A stretch of DNA of 64,000 nt, taken from Luscinia megarhynchos (Eukaryota > Chordata > Aves > Passeriformes > Turdidae). Positions 1-10,922 of the stretch are shown here, piece by piece (the first letter of the stretch is position 1; each line of letters starts with the position of its first letter). Both the position numbers and the translations under genes were made by a program. The stretch spans positions 75,891,405 to 75,955,404 of the forward strand of contig JAPFBE010000002.1 of the NCBI GenBank assembly GCA_034336665.1, read 5' to 3'. The notes beneath the pieces were generated by a model that saw only the letters and a program-made list of their open reading frames with translations, was not told where the DNA came from and did no database searches.

Positions 1-116
1 CTTTATCTCAACTTCTGATCTTTTCCATCTTAATTTCTCCTCCTTTCCTTTTGAGAAGGTGGACACAGAAGCGGGTAGGTGAACTTTTGGCAGCCAGCCC
101 AGGTAAACTCATCACA
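1..116 (+). mobile_element. 3' end of an ERVL-type LTR, cut by window edge
   Basis: Non-coding LTR remnant of an endogenous retrovirus. It opens with CTTTATCTCAAC, continues through a pyrimidine-rich stretch, and ends with a GCCAGCCCAGGTAAACTC-like block and ACA at 116. I recognise this order from the 3' end of common avian ERVL LTRs. The terminal part also resembles the reverse complement of the LTR that starts at 3701. The 5' part lies outside the window, so a target-site duplication cannot be tested. No internal retroviral sequence follows, so it is a solo LTR or the 3' LTR of a provirus lying to the left. The family call is from memory and unsearched. Confidence 0.55.
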
Positions 117-1559
117 GAATATTACATCAGTTCTGTCAAAAGGTTTCATTTACTGCTCTACAGAGCACTTATACAAAGTTGTTTGCTTTTTAGAAACTTG
201 AGGGCCAATATATTTTGGTTTTCCTTTAGGAATGTATTTATTTATTTATTTGCTTTTTGGCATTTCTCTGCTGAATAGGACAGGCAAAACTGCATTAAAA
301 AAAAATCTGGGGAGATAGACATGCTGACTTTTTCCATACCTGTTAAAAGCTTTTATGAAATATGAGTTACTCTAAGCGTTACTAGGCTGTGTTCTGCTAC
401 AGATCTCATTCCCCTGGTTTTTTTTGTGAAAGTTTCCTGAATGTAAATTATTTCAGACAGATTATTAAAGGTTGAGTGAACTGGATGTTTCCAGTGAAAA
501 TTTGGCTTGATCTCCAGTGCTTATATAATTAGCTTAATCCCAAACTTGTCATAGACTTGACATGTTTACCCATATTAAATTCATTTATATGGGTAGCACT
601 CGCACACCACTTCTGAATCAGCAGACAGTAACTGACTGCTGCAAGGCACAGAGGATGAATGCCCTGAACAGCTTTTTGAACAGCTTCTCAGCTGTTTCCT
701 GGCTCTTTGAGCACACACAGTCCATTTCATGGGAAAATTAAACATTAGTTCAAACTGCCAGTGTAGGTAGTTTGAGACAACATGCTTTACTTAGCTTTGA
801 AACAGTCACTTAGAGCTAAGAGGGATCTTACTGCTTCTGAGCTGCTAGGTGGTACTGGGAAATTGAGACAGTTTCTAACAGTGTTAGAACATTTCTTGAT
901 TCTATAACAGCATAAATGATCCCTTTTCTTGTTCCAGCTCAAGCTGCTTCAGAGGAGGAGTAGCCCTGTGATCAGATACCCATTCACACTGTGATTCTGT
1001 GGACACCAGCAGCTTCTGCTTTTTAGAATTGTCCAGCACCGGATGGTAGGGTTTGTGCAGTGCTGTGCATTCCCTCCTCACCTTTGTGGCACAAACCAGG
1101 AATGGATGAAGTTAGAGAAGGCTGACATACACACTGATGTCCACAGAGGAATCACAGAATAAGAGTGGTGGTTTTCTTTGGACTGAAGCTGATGGCAAAA
1201 AGAATCTTCCCAGAGCTTCTGACCTTGGTTTTTATGCTGAGCTGCTCAGAGCAGTACCACTAACCCAGTCTGTTACTGATGGATCCCTACTTAAGAGATA
1301 GTTACTAACAGCTGAGAAATAAAAAACTTCTTAAAGAGGCCACAGATTATATTTATATATGCTTGTCTCTTCATGGTTAGATTCAGCTGGTTTTGTTACA
1401 TAATAATCTCCTTTGAAGCATTGAAAGGTGTGTGCCACATGTTAAAATACCAAAAGGAAGAATGACCACAGGATAGGGGTTTCAAAATGTAATGTTTATT
1501 GTAGAAAATAATTAAATCTATCATCACAGACATACAGATGAAATCCTAGTTGTGTTTGA
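117..1559. other. Unannotated AT-rich stretch
   Basis: No gene or clear repeat seen. A short (TTTA)n run lies at about 235-252. Open frames here are short and look random. Confidence 0.6.
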
Positions 1560-1566
1560 ATAGTGG

Positions 1567-2085
1567 ATGACAGGAGCACTGACTACATCTTTTCGTGAAC
1601 ATCTTATGGCATATGATCAACCCACAGTCAACCCTGAAATTGTGCAGGATCTGCTGCTCCATCTGAATTGCTACAAATCTATGGGGCCTGATGGGATTCA
1701 TCCAAGAATCCTCAAAGAGCTGGCTGATGTCATCACAAAACCTCTCTTGATGATTTTTGAGTGGTCTTGGAAATCCAGAAAGGTCCCAGCTGATTGGAAA
1801 CTGACAAATGTTGTGCTGATTTTCAAGAGGAGCAAGAAGAACTCCAGGCTTGTCAGTCTCCCTTCAGTGCCTGGTAAAGTTATGGAGAAGATTGTTATGG
1901 GAGCAATTGCAACACACCTGAAAAAGAATTCAGTCATTGGCCATAACCAGCACAGCTCCATGAGAGAAAAATGCTGCTTGTCAAACTTTATTTCCTTTTC
2001 TAATAAGGTAACCCACCTGAGAAGCCAGTTGGCCTTTTTGGACTTCAGCAAAGCTTTCAATGCTGTTTCACAGAATTCTGGATGA
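1567..2085 (+). pseudogene. CR1 reverse transcriptase fragment (N-terminal palm and fingers)
   Basis: A 172-codon open piece of the CR1 ORF2 pseudogene. It holds the conserved GPDGIHPR region near residues 40-47 and FLDFSKAF near residues 157-164; the Asp of LDF corresponds to the first catalytic Asp of LINE reverse transcriptases. Compared with what I recall of CR1, a short segment after IFKRSKKN has lost the usual NYRP-like residues, and the TKG-like block is altered around NQHSSMREKCCLSN. The frame ends by frameshift just after the palm motif. The methionine is incidental, since the real ORF2 starts far upstream and is missing here. Confidence 0.85.
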
Positions 2086-2395
2086 AATGCCCAGCTCACA
2101 GCTGGATAAACACATCATGGGATGGGTGAGCAGCTGGCTCACAGGTCAGGCACAAAGGGCTGCAGGGAATGGGGTGACACCAGACTGGGGACCTGTCACT
2201 GGGGGTTCCACAGGGCTCCATCTCAGCCCTGTGCTCTTCAACATCTTCATGAATGACTTGGGGCAGGGCTGGAAGGGACACTGGGCAAGTTTGCAGATAC
2301 AAAACTGGGAGGAGCTGTTGACTCCCTCAAGGGCAGGGAGGCCCTGCAGAGACACCTCAATAAATCAGAGAGCTGGGCAACCACCAATCAGGTGA
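2060..2395 (+). pseudogene. CR1 reverse transcriptase fragment (palm continuation, frameshifted)
   Basis: A second-frame continuation of the same dead CR1 ORF2. It shows QLDKHIMGWVSSWLTGQAQR followed by GGSTGLHLSPVLFNIFMNDL, the region of reverse transcriptase motif B. The FADD motif then falls in a third frame at 2287-2310 (K F A D T K L G), so another frameshift lies between about 2262 and 2287. The segment after that decays through several more shifts to 2703 and beyond. Confidence 0.8.
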
Positions 2396-3175
2396 AATTC
2401 AACAAGGAAAAGTGATGGATTCTGCACCTGGGATGGGGCAACCCTGGATGTACAGACTGACTGGGGAATGAGATGCTGGAAAGCAGTGCTGGGGAAAGGG
2501 ACCTGGGGGTCCTGGCAGATGGAAAGTTGAATCTGAGTCAGCAGTGCCCTGGCAGCCAGGAGGGCCAGCCCTGTCCTGGGGGCATCAGGCACAGCATCAC
2601 CAGCCAGGCAAGGGAGGGGATTGTCCTGCTCTGCCCTGCACTGGGGTGGCCTCACCTTGAGTGCTGGGGGCAGTTCTGGCCACTACAGTATAAGAAAGAT
2701 TAAACAATTAGAAAGTTTCCAAAAGAGGGAAATGAAGATGATGAAGGGCCTTGATGGGAGGCTGAATGAAAAGCAGCTGAGGTCACTTGGTCTCCTCAGC
2801 CTGGAGAGGAGGAGACTGAGGGGAGACCTCACTGCAGTCTGCAACTTCCTCATGAGGGGAAGAGGAGGGACAGGCACTGATCTCTTCTCTCTGGTGGCCA
2901 GGGATAGGACATGAGGGAAAAGCCTGAAGCTGTGTCAGGGTGAGGTTTAGTTTAGTTATTAGAAAAAGGTTCTTCACCCAGAGAGTGCTTGGGCACTGGA
3001 ACAGAGTTCCCAGGGAAGTGGTCACAGCACCAGCCTGGCAGAGATGAAAAGGCATTTGGACAATGCTCTCAGGCATGGTGTGTGACTCTTGGGAATGGTG
3101 CTGTGCAGGGCCAGGAGTCGGACTCAGTGGTCATTTTGGGTCCCTTTCAATTCAGCTTGTTCTGTGATTCTGTGA

Positions 3176-3700
3176 CATTTTATTACACTTGCTGTTCTAT
3201 TTGAAAAAACACTGCTCTTAGTCCTCCTCTGATAGCAGGCCATGGGAATATTGCTTATCTGGGTTTTTTGTAAAGTTTTTATGACACATCCCCTAACTAG
3301 CACTTACTGTTTTCCTTACAGCTCAGAATGTGCGCCCTTACTGAGTTAGAAAGTTAATTTTCTGCTGCCCCTTGGAGAGAAGTTTGATTGTCAGATTAGA
3401 TGAAGTGAACATTGAACAAAATGAATGGGTCTGCAACAAGAAAAATGAGACCAGTGAATACTGGATTGATGCCAATGCCTCAGAAGTAAAGGTGCTAGGT
3501 GAAAAGTAAGATTTGTCCTTCAGTGTTTTTATACCAGGAAGATACTGATGTTATGTTTCTGAACTTAAACAGCAAGGAAAGGACTTTTGATTGTAGTGAT
3601 GATCAGCATATTCATCTTGGATCTTTTGTTGGGAATTCTGGTTCTTATCACCAGAGTTGTAACATTTGATATGTTTACTTATATGTTTTTGATAACATTT
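3176..3700. other. Unique spacer between CR1 and LTR, with an exon-like frame
   Basis: Non-repeat stretch. A frame without ATG runs 3345-3509 on the plus strand. It encodes a polar segment with two N-glycosylation sequons (NET, NAS) and ends against AAGTAAGA, which fits a splice donor at 3506/3507. A separate frame from about 3571 begins with a strongly hydrophobic run (LIVVMISIFILDLLLGILVLI) that would suit a membrane helix. I do not recognise either protein. It may be chance, or the relic of a gene. Confidence 0.25.
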
Positions 3701-4460
3701 TGTGGCAGGTTGACCCTGTCTGGAAGCCCAGGGGCTAAAGGCCCACTAAAGTTGCTATCACTTCCTTCCTCAGCTGGATAGGGGAGAGAAAATGTAATGA
3801 AAGGCTTGTGGGTTGAGTTAAGGGCAAGGAGAGTTCACTCACCAGTTGCCATCATGGGCAAAACAGACTCTAGTTGGGGAAATTATTTTAATTAATTACC
3901 AATCAAATCAGAGAAGGATAATAAAAAACAAAACCAAATCTTAAGATCACATTGTCCCTCTCTCAACTCCACCCTCCTTCTAGGGTTTAACTCCACTACC
4001 TCCTTCCTGACAGTGGCACAGGGGTATGGAGAATGGAGGATGCAATCAGTTCATCCATCACAAGTTCTCTGCTTCTCATTTCTCCTCTGGGAGAGAACTC
4101 CTCTCATTCTGCCTCTGCTCCACTGTGGGGTTCCCACCATGGGCGACAGTGATCCACGAACTTCTCCAAGGTGAGTCCTTCTCACAGATTGCAGTTCTTT
4201 ATAAAGTGTTCCATTGTGGGGTCACTTCCTCAAGGTGCACTCCTTCAGGAGCAGGCTGCCCCTGTGTGAGTCCCTCATGGGGTCAGAAGCTGCCTCACCA
4301 TGGACATCACCAGGGGCTGCAGGGAATCCCAGCTCCAGTGCCTGGAGGGTCTTCTCTCCCTTCTTGACTGACCATGGTGTCTGCAAAATTGTTGCTGTCA
4401 CATATTCTTACTTCTTTCTCCACCTGTACTGCCTGGGAAAAACTTTTAAATACTGTCTAG
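3701..4460 (-). mobile_element. ERVL-type LTR, minus strand, 5' part degraded
   Basis: Non-coding LTR. On the plus strand it opens abruptly at 3701 with TGTGGCAGGTTGACC, which reversed gives an ACA-ending LTR 3' terminus. It then has a block ending near an AT-rich core (TTTTAATTAATTACCAATCA, about 3887-3905) and, from about 4120 to 4340, a run of related modules built on short GTGGGGT, GTGAGTCC and GGGCTGCAG-like words. I recognise this arrangement from a very common avian LTR. The match fades after about 4455 near a TTTTAAATACTG stretch, so the LTR 5' end is lost or diverged. Orientation is assigned from the recalled transcript sense and from agreement with the copy at 17922-18453. Confidence 0.7.
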
Positions 4461-7400
4461 ATATACATAAAATTTTAAAATAATATAATGAAATTTTTGC
4501 AGTTAGAGAAATGAAAGACTTTTGAAATTAATTAATTAATTAATCTTTGTCTTTTTTTTTTATTTTTAATTTTGATCTTTACCAGAAAGAAACCTCACTG
4601 AAATCTCAAAATTTCTCAGGAAAGAGACCTAATTTTCAGAGGGTTCTTCTCTGTGGTTGTTAAATTGATATTTTAAAATATTTACATATTCATGAGCTGA
4701 ATACTAGTTTTAATTTTCCTGGTAATTTTTTTGTTAGTGCCACATAAAATACTCTCTCTAGTTCTTAGTTAACACTAAAAGGGACACTAGTGAGAACAAA
4801 GGTTGAATACATTGAATTTGGTACACATTTTTGATTAGTATTTAAAAATTAGAAACCTAAAATCACTAGAAATATTGCATTTATTCTGTATATAGCATAC
4901 TGAAATTCTCTAAGGTAAGTCACTAAATGATACATATAAGTCTGGAATACATTTTTGGGTAACCAAACTAGTAATATCTTTTTCAGTACATAAAAATAAA
5001 AAATGTAGTAGAAACAGACCAATTTAATGAAATAGACCCATTGCTTAATTCAGTTTCTCATGAATCAAAATAAAATACATTCTGCAAGGCTCCAGTGCTC
5101 TCCTAAGAAAACAGAAGCCGAACAAAATCATATTTAAAAAAGTAATATTTTGCTTCAACATGCTTGTTTGGTGGCTGTTTATTGTACACTTCAGTTAGTG
5201 TTCCAATTTATTTCAATGGCCTATAAAAAGAAATAATAGACAGGTAGCACTTTCCCCTCCCAGACTCCTTCCTGTATTCCCAGCAGCACCCCATCAGTCT
5301 CCTTGCAGAAATGCTCTCATTCATCAACGTCTTTGGGAACACAGAACCACAGAGGCTTGAGTTTTTATCTGGCAGCTACACAGAAGGTGTGGCTGAAGCA
5401 GCATTTTAGAAACTCCCTAGAACTTGGTAGATAGCATTTTACAGGAATTTGAAAAAATTCCCAGCATAACACAGCTTATATAAATGCTTTGACTGAAAAC
5501 TTTCAGAACCAATGTCTATCTGAAAAAGTAACTGTTCTCTGTATTTATTCTTTAATAGTACTATTCTAAAACTTCTGGCAGATCATAAGATTATTTTTTA
5601 AAGAAGCTGAAGAAAATATTTACAGACTATTTGAAACCAGTGCTTGAACCCAAAGAGCTTGGGGAGGCTTGAAACAATTATGCTGTTTGATAAAAAAAGG
5701 GATAAACTTTTAGTTCTTCCAGTGTATATATAAATAAATAGTGAAGCAATTTAAAGGAAATAGTCTCTGAAAATATCCCACAAGAGCAACAAGATATATT
5801 TTGGGGAAGGGGATGCATGCTCCTGATCTCTCTCAGCTAAAGGGATCATCTAAGAGGAAGAGTGATTTGTGCTGCAATGAATAAAGGGTAATCCGTGAAA
5901 ACACCAACACCAGAGTACAGGGCATTCTGCACTCCAGTATTCACTTCTACTGTGGGATCTAAATGATGCTGTTTGTCTAAGGACAAACTGAATCGTGTTC
6001 CAAACCTTCTGCCTGGTAAAAACAAAGAGCTGCCAGCCTCTGTTCACCAGCTCTCAGAAGTTATATGTATTCCATAAAATACAGTTTTTCCTTCTGACAA
6101 ATATGTGTACGTGTTTCAGCCTGTAGCATTTCAAACATTGCTGTGTATCTAGATAATATTTAGTTTCTTGTATTTTAGGAACAAAAATAGTAATAATAAT
6201 CGTAGTAGCAACAACAAGAAAATTAAAAAGATATTCTGCTTATTCAAATAAAGGATTATTCCTAACACAATATGTTAGGAATCCAAAGATGTGGCAATGC
6301 AGTGATAAATTTTTCACAACTGATAACTTAATCTGTCTCAATATTTATCGTATATTTGATTATCCAAAAGAACAAATATATTCTGTTATGTATTCTGGAG
6401 TGGGAAAAAAAAAAGATAATTAAGACAACCTCTCAGGTAATACTTACCTGGTGATTTTCTCATTATATATCTGTGAAAGGCCATTACTATTAACAAAAAT
6501 GTGCCATGTAGTACAATGTAGCTATGGGCATCTTCTTTTACTTTTTCAATATCCTATTATATTGGAATTCATGACACCTTTAAACTAAACAAAAGCACAG
6601 ACATCTTGTAATTGTTTGGAGGAAAGCTGCTAAATAAAGATGAATCTTGAAAATTGTCCAGGTCTTGATATGCCAAAATAGTGTATTTTCACTGATCTTG
6701 ATGGCAGCTGAGAAGATTGCTAAGGAACATTATTAATATTAGCTGCAGACTCAAACAAAGCTTGGACTTTTATTCATTCAAAGCCCTGCATAATTCTGAC
6801 TAGACTTTCATTTACTCTGATTTCGCTGTTTGCTCTAATCTTCAATGTCATTCAGAATTTATTTTCTACATTGCCCTTTTACCCTTTTTCATTGCTTTAA
6901 CTTCCCCTCATTTCCTTTTTCCTTTTCTTCCAGTCTATCTTCAACTAGCTGTAAGTACCCTTCACCCTATTAGAAATGTGAATGAAAACACTTGCTGGTC
7001 AGCATATAATTTATTGTGTCTGCTTTTTTCTTCTGCCTTCCTGTGTTTCAATTATTTTAGCTCAGAGCCCTTTTAGAAAGAAATCCCTTGTATTACCCCC
7101 AGAACAAGACCTAACATATGAAGGGTTTGTGCTATGCTGATGCTTAGTTTCAGTACTAAAGTGCAGGAATCATTTATTATCCACAATAACACTTGTTTTT
7201 AGCTTGAATAAAATACACTGCAGTCTGTGCTTCATGCATGCTTATTTTCTATGTCTATAGGTATTAAATTAGCCTTGAAGATGAGACAGTCACATAGGTA
7301 GTAGAAAGCTGCTAAGTTAATTGTTACAAATTACTTATCCAAAACCTAATATTTATGGTCTTACAAAAAAACAGAGCAAGTATTTTTTATTCCATTCTAA

Positions 7401-8467
7401 GATCTATCTGTATATATCTGCATACATAATTCATACCTATATTTGAAAGTATAGTTTCAGTACCAACTACATTCTCAAGACCTTCCAATGGTAAAAATTT
7501 ATCTAATATCTATCTTCTAGGCATTATTCTGGACATGTGTTTTGTGTCAGAGAACATGGACAGGCAACTAAGCAGGTTAGATACAAAGTAAACCTGTTAA
7601 GAGTCCAGCATCCTGCAGTTTACTGAGTGTGGACATAATTCCACTGAAATTCATGGAATTTCATTACAGGATTTCTGTTGATGTGATGCTGTGAATAATG
7701 AAATATTTCTGGATTATATACATTTTTTTAAAAAATTTATATCATGTTGTCCTTTTATGAAGATATCATTGCACATGTTACAATGCAGACCTAAAAAGTC
7801 TGCTATTATTATCCAGGACAATAAAATCAACAGAAATTCATGTCTTTTTGTCATTAAGCATGGGAGATAGAAGAAATTCCCATTTAATGTAGGTATTTTA
7901 ATGGTTAACATCTCTGTAATGGTTGAGCATGTCATTTTTGTACAGATTTAGGCTGAGTATTATTATATGGCACAAGAACTGTGTTTCAGCAAGTATGAGC
8001 CATTGTCTGGGAGCATCTGTAAGAAAAAAACAAACAGAATACAGATAGATCACAATGGGAAACTTGGGTTTCTTTATTGGGAGATGCTTTCCCTGGGATC
8101 TAATACCAATGATAGGCTGCATATGTTAATTCATTTTAGTATTATATAATTATCAGTGGAGGTAAAACAATGATTCATTAAATTTAGGCTAAACTATAAC
8201 TGAAACCCTATATTCATTATATGTGTATGAAAACTAAATTAGTACATTTTTGCCACTAAAATAAATCCAAAAGAAATTCCAGAAACAACTTTTTAAACTG
8301 CTATTTTAAAGTGTCATATCTTGAGTCAATCTCTGAAACTAGCGATTGTCCTTGATCTCTTTCCAAAAGCAACCAATCCTTTAACCTTCACAGAGATAAA
8401 ACATAAAGAAATAAACCTTCTTCCCTTTCAAAATAAAAGTATATTAAATGTATATTTAATGTCTTTT
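4461..8467. other. Long AT-rich stretch without recognised genes
   Basis: Nothing recognisable as coding. There is an (ATTA)n run at about 4526-4544 and several short A or T runs. The open frames at 5850-6047, 7714-7935, 7898-8122 and 7967-8149 are short and mutually overlapping, with no family motif. Confidence 0.6.
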
Positions 8468-8652
8468 TTTTCTGTGAGGGTAACTGAGCACAGACACGTC
8501 CCCTAAGGCTGTACAGTTTTCATCCTTGGAGATTTTTAAGAGCTGTCTAGACAATGCTCTGGGCACTCTGCTCTAAATGATCCTGTTTCAGCAGATGGGG
8601 TGGACAAGATGACCTCCAGAGGCCCCTTCCAACCTCAGTCATCCCGTGATTA
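8468..8652 (+). mobile_element. CR1 3'-end fragment
   Basis: Short CR1 tail. It keeps the order CTGTGAGGGTAACTGAGCAC, then CCTTGGAGATTTTTAAGAGC, then GATGACCTCCAGAGGCCCCT, then a tail resembling CATTCTGTGATT at about 8641-8652. These are the last roughly 180 bases of a typical bird CR1, moderately diverged. No coding capacity remains. Confidence 0.85.
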
Positions 8653-10087
8653 AATGAGAAATTGCATTTCTTGTTACAATCAGCTTCCTAATTCCTCTCA
8701 AAGTTTTCAGGCAGCATATGTGTTCTCATTGGGCAATGCAACAAATGCACAGCTATAGATGGTAAGAAGAAAGGATCTGGGATCATACCAGCTGCTGGCA
8801 ACATCCACACCAGAGTCACTAGAGATGAGATTTGTTATATTATTTGAAAGATCTGCTATTTTACCATAGCATATGTTAAGATCTTAAAATATTAATCAAT
8901 GTTATCTTCTGTTAAATTTATATATGAGACTGTAGTCAAAATTATTAAAAGGAATATGGGAGATTTAACGAAGACACTTTCTGTACACGGTTTCATGCAA
9001 CAGTTAGTCTGACACTTCTCACATATAAGCTCCTGCTGTATTTGACATTTATTGGGTCAAATCTTCACTTTGATATCCAAGAGAAGTCATTATAAAAAAT
9101 TCCAGTTTTAAACCTATTTTGCATATGCCAGTTTCCATTTAGTTAGTTCTTTATGACTAAATCAGACATTCTTTATTAGCATGATGAAAAGCACCCCTAT
9201 AAGTAGCTCATCTCTGCCAGATTTCAGCTTCCTAGATGCAGCTAATTCTGTGCTAGATGTTTTCAAAAAGTGACAGTGAAGTATATGATATTGAAGAGTT
9301 TTGTTCAGTAATTGTAATCTCATTGAGTCTGAAATGTTTCAACTCCCCTTTCTCATGTCTACAAAATTTTCCCTGAACAGATACCAGATCTTGATATTTG
9401 GACAGGTTTAGAGGGGATTACTGGAGGAAATGTCAGGCAGCCTTTATTTTGTGAGAAATATTTTCACTGAAAATATCTGAGTATAAAATAAATGCAATGG
9501 CCATGGTGTCTCCTTTTCCAAAACGAGAACTTGGTAACACAGCCACTTTTTCCTCAGATGGAAGGACAACACAGACTCTTCAGAAGCATTTCAACACATT
9601 CATAAGTCAAAATAAGCAGTTCTGAGTGGCCCACCAGTGATCTGCTTTCTTTCCCAATGCAGAAACTGCTCAGAGGTCACTGCATTCCCAAGTGAATGAG
9701 GTCTGGCTTTGCTTGGAAAACTGACAGGAGGTAGAAGAGTCCTTATGGCTATACCTGAACTAGTGGTGTAGGATAGGCCTGTGGTCTGTACTGGACCTGA
9801 TTTTCTCTAGGTGTGCATTACCCTCTTTCTTCTTGAGAGAGAAGGAAGCAAGACAATGGTATGAGAAGATATTGCACTGCACTCTAGACTCAAGTCTCAT
9901 CTGAAGGAACATGGCACTGGGATCTCAGAGTGAGGCGTCGAGACCCAGCTCTGGGAAATCTGTTGGACTTTGACTGAGACCTTGAAAGGTCTCTGCTGTA
10001 AGCACAGAAAACATTCTGCATTTAGAAACGTTATCCTGATGCTTATTTCATCCTCCAAACCACATACTAATTCAGGTTATGTTTACT
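8653..10087. other. AT-rich stretch, nothing recognised
   Basis: No gene, RNA gene or clear mobile element seen. A slightly less AT-rich segment lies at about 9500-9960, without a long frame. Confidence 0.55.
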
Positions 10088-10184
10088 GGTTTGGTTTGGT
10101 TTGGTTTGGTTTGGTTTGGTTTGGTTTGGTTTGGTTTGGTTCTGTTTGGTTTGGTTCTGTTTGGTTTGGTTTGGTTTTGTTCTG
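10088..10184 (+). repeat. (TTGGT)n pentamer microsatellite
   Basis: About ten perfect TTGGT units run to about 10140. They are followed by an imperfect part in which TTCTGTTTGGTTTGG-type units interrupt the array, to about 10184. The period of 5 keeps all three frames open, which explains the low-complexity GLVWF translations. It differs from the vertebrate telomere repeat (TTAGGG), so it is not an interstitial telomere. Confidence 0.95.
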
Positions 10185-10805
10185 TGAACCCTCTGGTAGG
10201 TTTAAAAGATTTTAAAAAGACCAGTCAGTGTGCTCTATTGCTTGAATTTCAACATCCAGCCTATTTTGCCCCTCAGTATGATGCAATGTGAGAAAAAACA
10301 ACTGTTCTCCAGACAGTAGTGAAAAAATCCCACTCTCATTCCTTAAATCTTGCTGATAAAGAAGCTTGGGAATGGTTGTATGCCATTTCTGCTAGGCTGA
10401 CAACAGCTGCCGAATCAGGACTCAGTGATGAAGCAAATAAGCATTCTGTCACATTGTTGTTTATTTTGCCAGGTTGCTGGATTGGATGAACTTTTTTCAT
10501 CATTTTATCATTTTCCCATTTCAGACTGTGTTAGTTTTTATGGAAATATTTGTCATTGTCATGAGTCAAGCTTAGTCATATCCACATGGGCAGAATAAAA
10601 CTGGCTTATATATTAGCAGAACATTTATGTAAAGATTTGGGAGCTAATAAAAATTTTTACAATATTTGTGGCTGTTCATATGTGTGTATGTACAAAAATA
10701 TACACATATAACTCACAAAGCTGAGTTATACAGCTTTTTATCCAGGTAGGCTTGAAAGCAAGGTAAATTATATGAGTTGTACTAAGAAACACTCTGGTAA
10801 TAATA
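10185..10805. other. AT-rich stretch, nothing recognised
   Basis: Unique-looking sequence with no long frame and no repeat that I can name. Confidence 0.55.
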
Positions 10806-10922
10806 TCTTTTAAGTATTTGGACAATACTCTGGGGCCCCTCATGTGATTCTTGGCCTGTCCTGGCAGGATTGTGCTGGATGATCCTAATGGGTCCCTTCC
10901 AACTCAGTATATTCAATGATTT
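10806..10922 (+). mobile_element. CR1 3'-end fragment
   Basis: About 117 bases of CR1 tail: TATTTGGACAATACTCTGG, a GTGATTCTTGG word, and GGGTCCCTTCCAACTCAG followed by a TATTCAATGATTT terminus. It belongs to the same 3'-end type as the long copy ending at 3175. It is heavily 5'-truncated. Confidence 0.88.

Larger units (their letters stand above)
1560..3175 (+). mobile_element. CR1 LINE, 5'-truncated, dead reverse-transcriptase region to the 3' end
   Basis: Chicken-repeat-1 non-LTR retrotransposon. The frame at 1567-2085 translates to a CR1 reverse transcriptase segment with GPDGIHPR (from 1684), a VPADWK block, and the palm motif FLDFSKAF at 2035-2058. A frameshift near 2075 moves the match to another frame, where WVSSWLTGQAQR and a LSPVLFNIF motif follow. 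The catalytic FADD site reads only FAD at 2290-2298, consistent with loss of one Asp codon. Further 3', the sequence keeps the CR1 order (CPGSQEGQPCPGGIRHS, a SLERRRLRG-like segment) in broken frames. It ends at about 3175 in TCTGTGATTCTGTGA, the normal CR1 tail, without poly(A). The endonuclease and ORF1 parts are absent, as is usual for 5'-truncated insertions. The 5' edge is approximate. The copy cannot make a working protein. Confidence 0.93.

Noticed and set aside
1567..2395. Functional reverse transcriptase gene
   Set aside because: At least two frameshifts, loss of one active-site Asp, and no upstream endonuclease or ORF1 show a dead CR1 copy.
3571..3781. Retroviral envelope membrane anchor preceding the 3' LTR at 3701
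   Set aside because: The LTR appears to lie on the minus strand, no purine-rich priming tract precedes 3701, and the segment shows no envelope motif that I can name.
10088..10184. Interstitial telomere repeat
   Set aside because: The unit is TTGGT, not TTAGGG, and no TTAGGG run is present.
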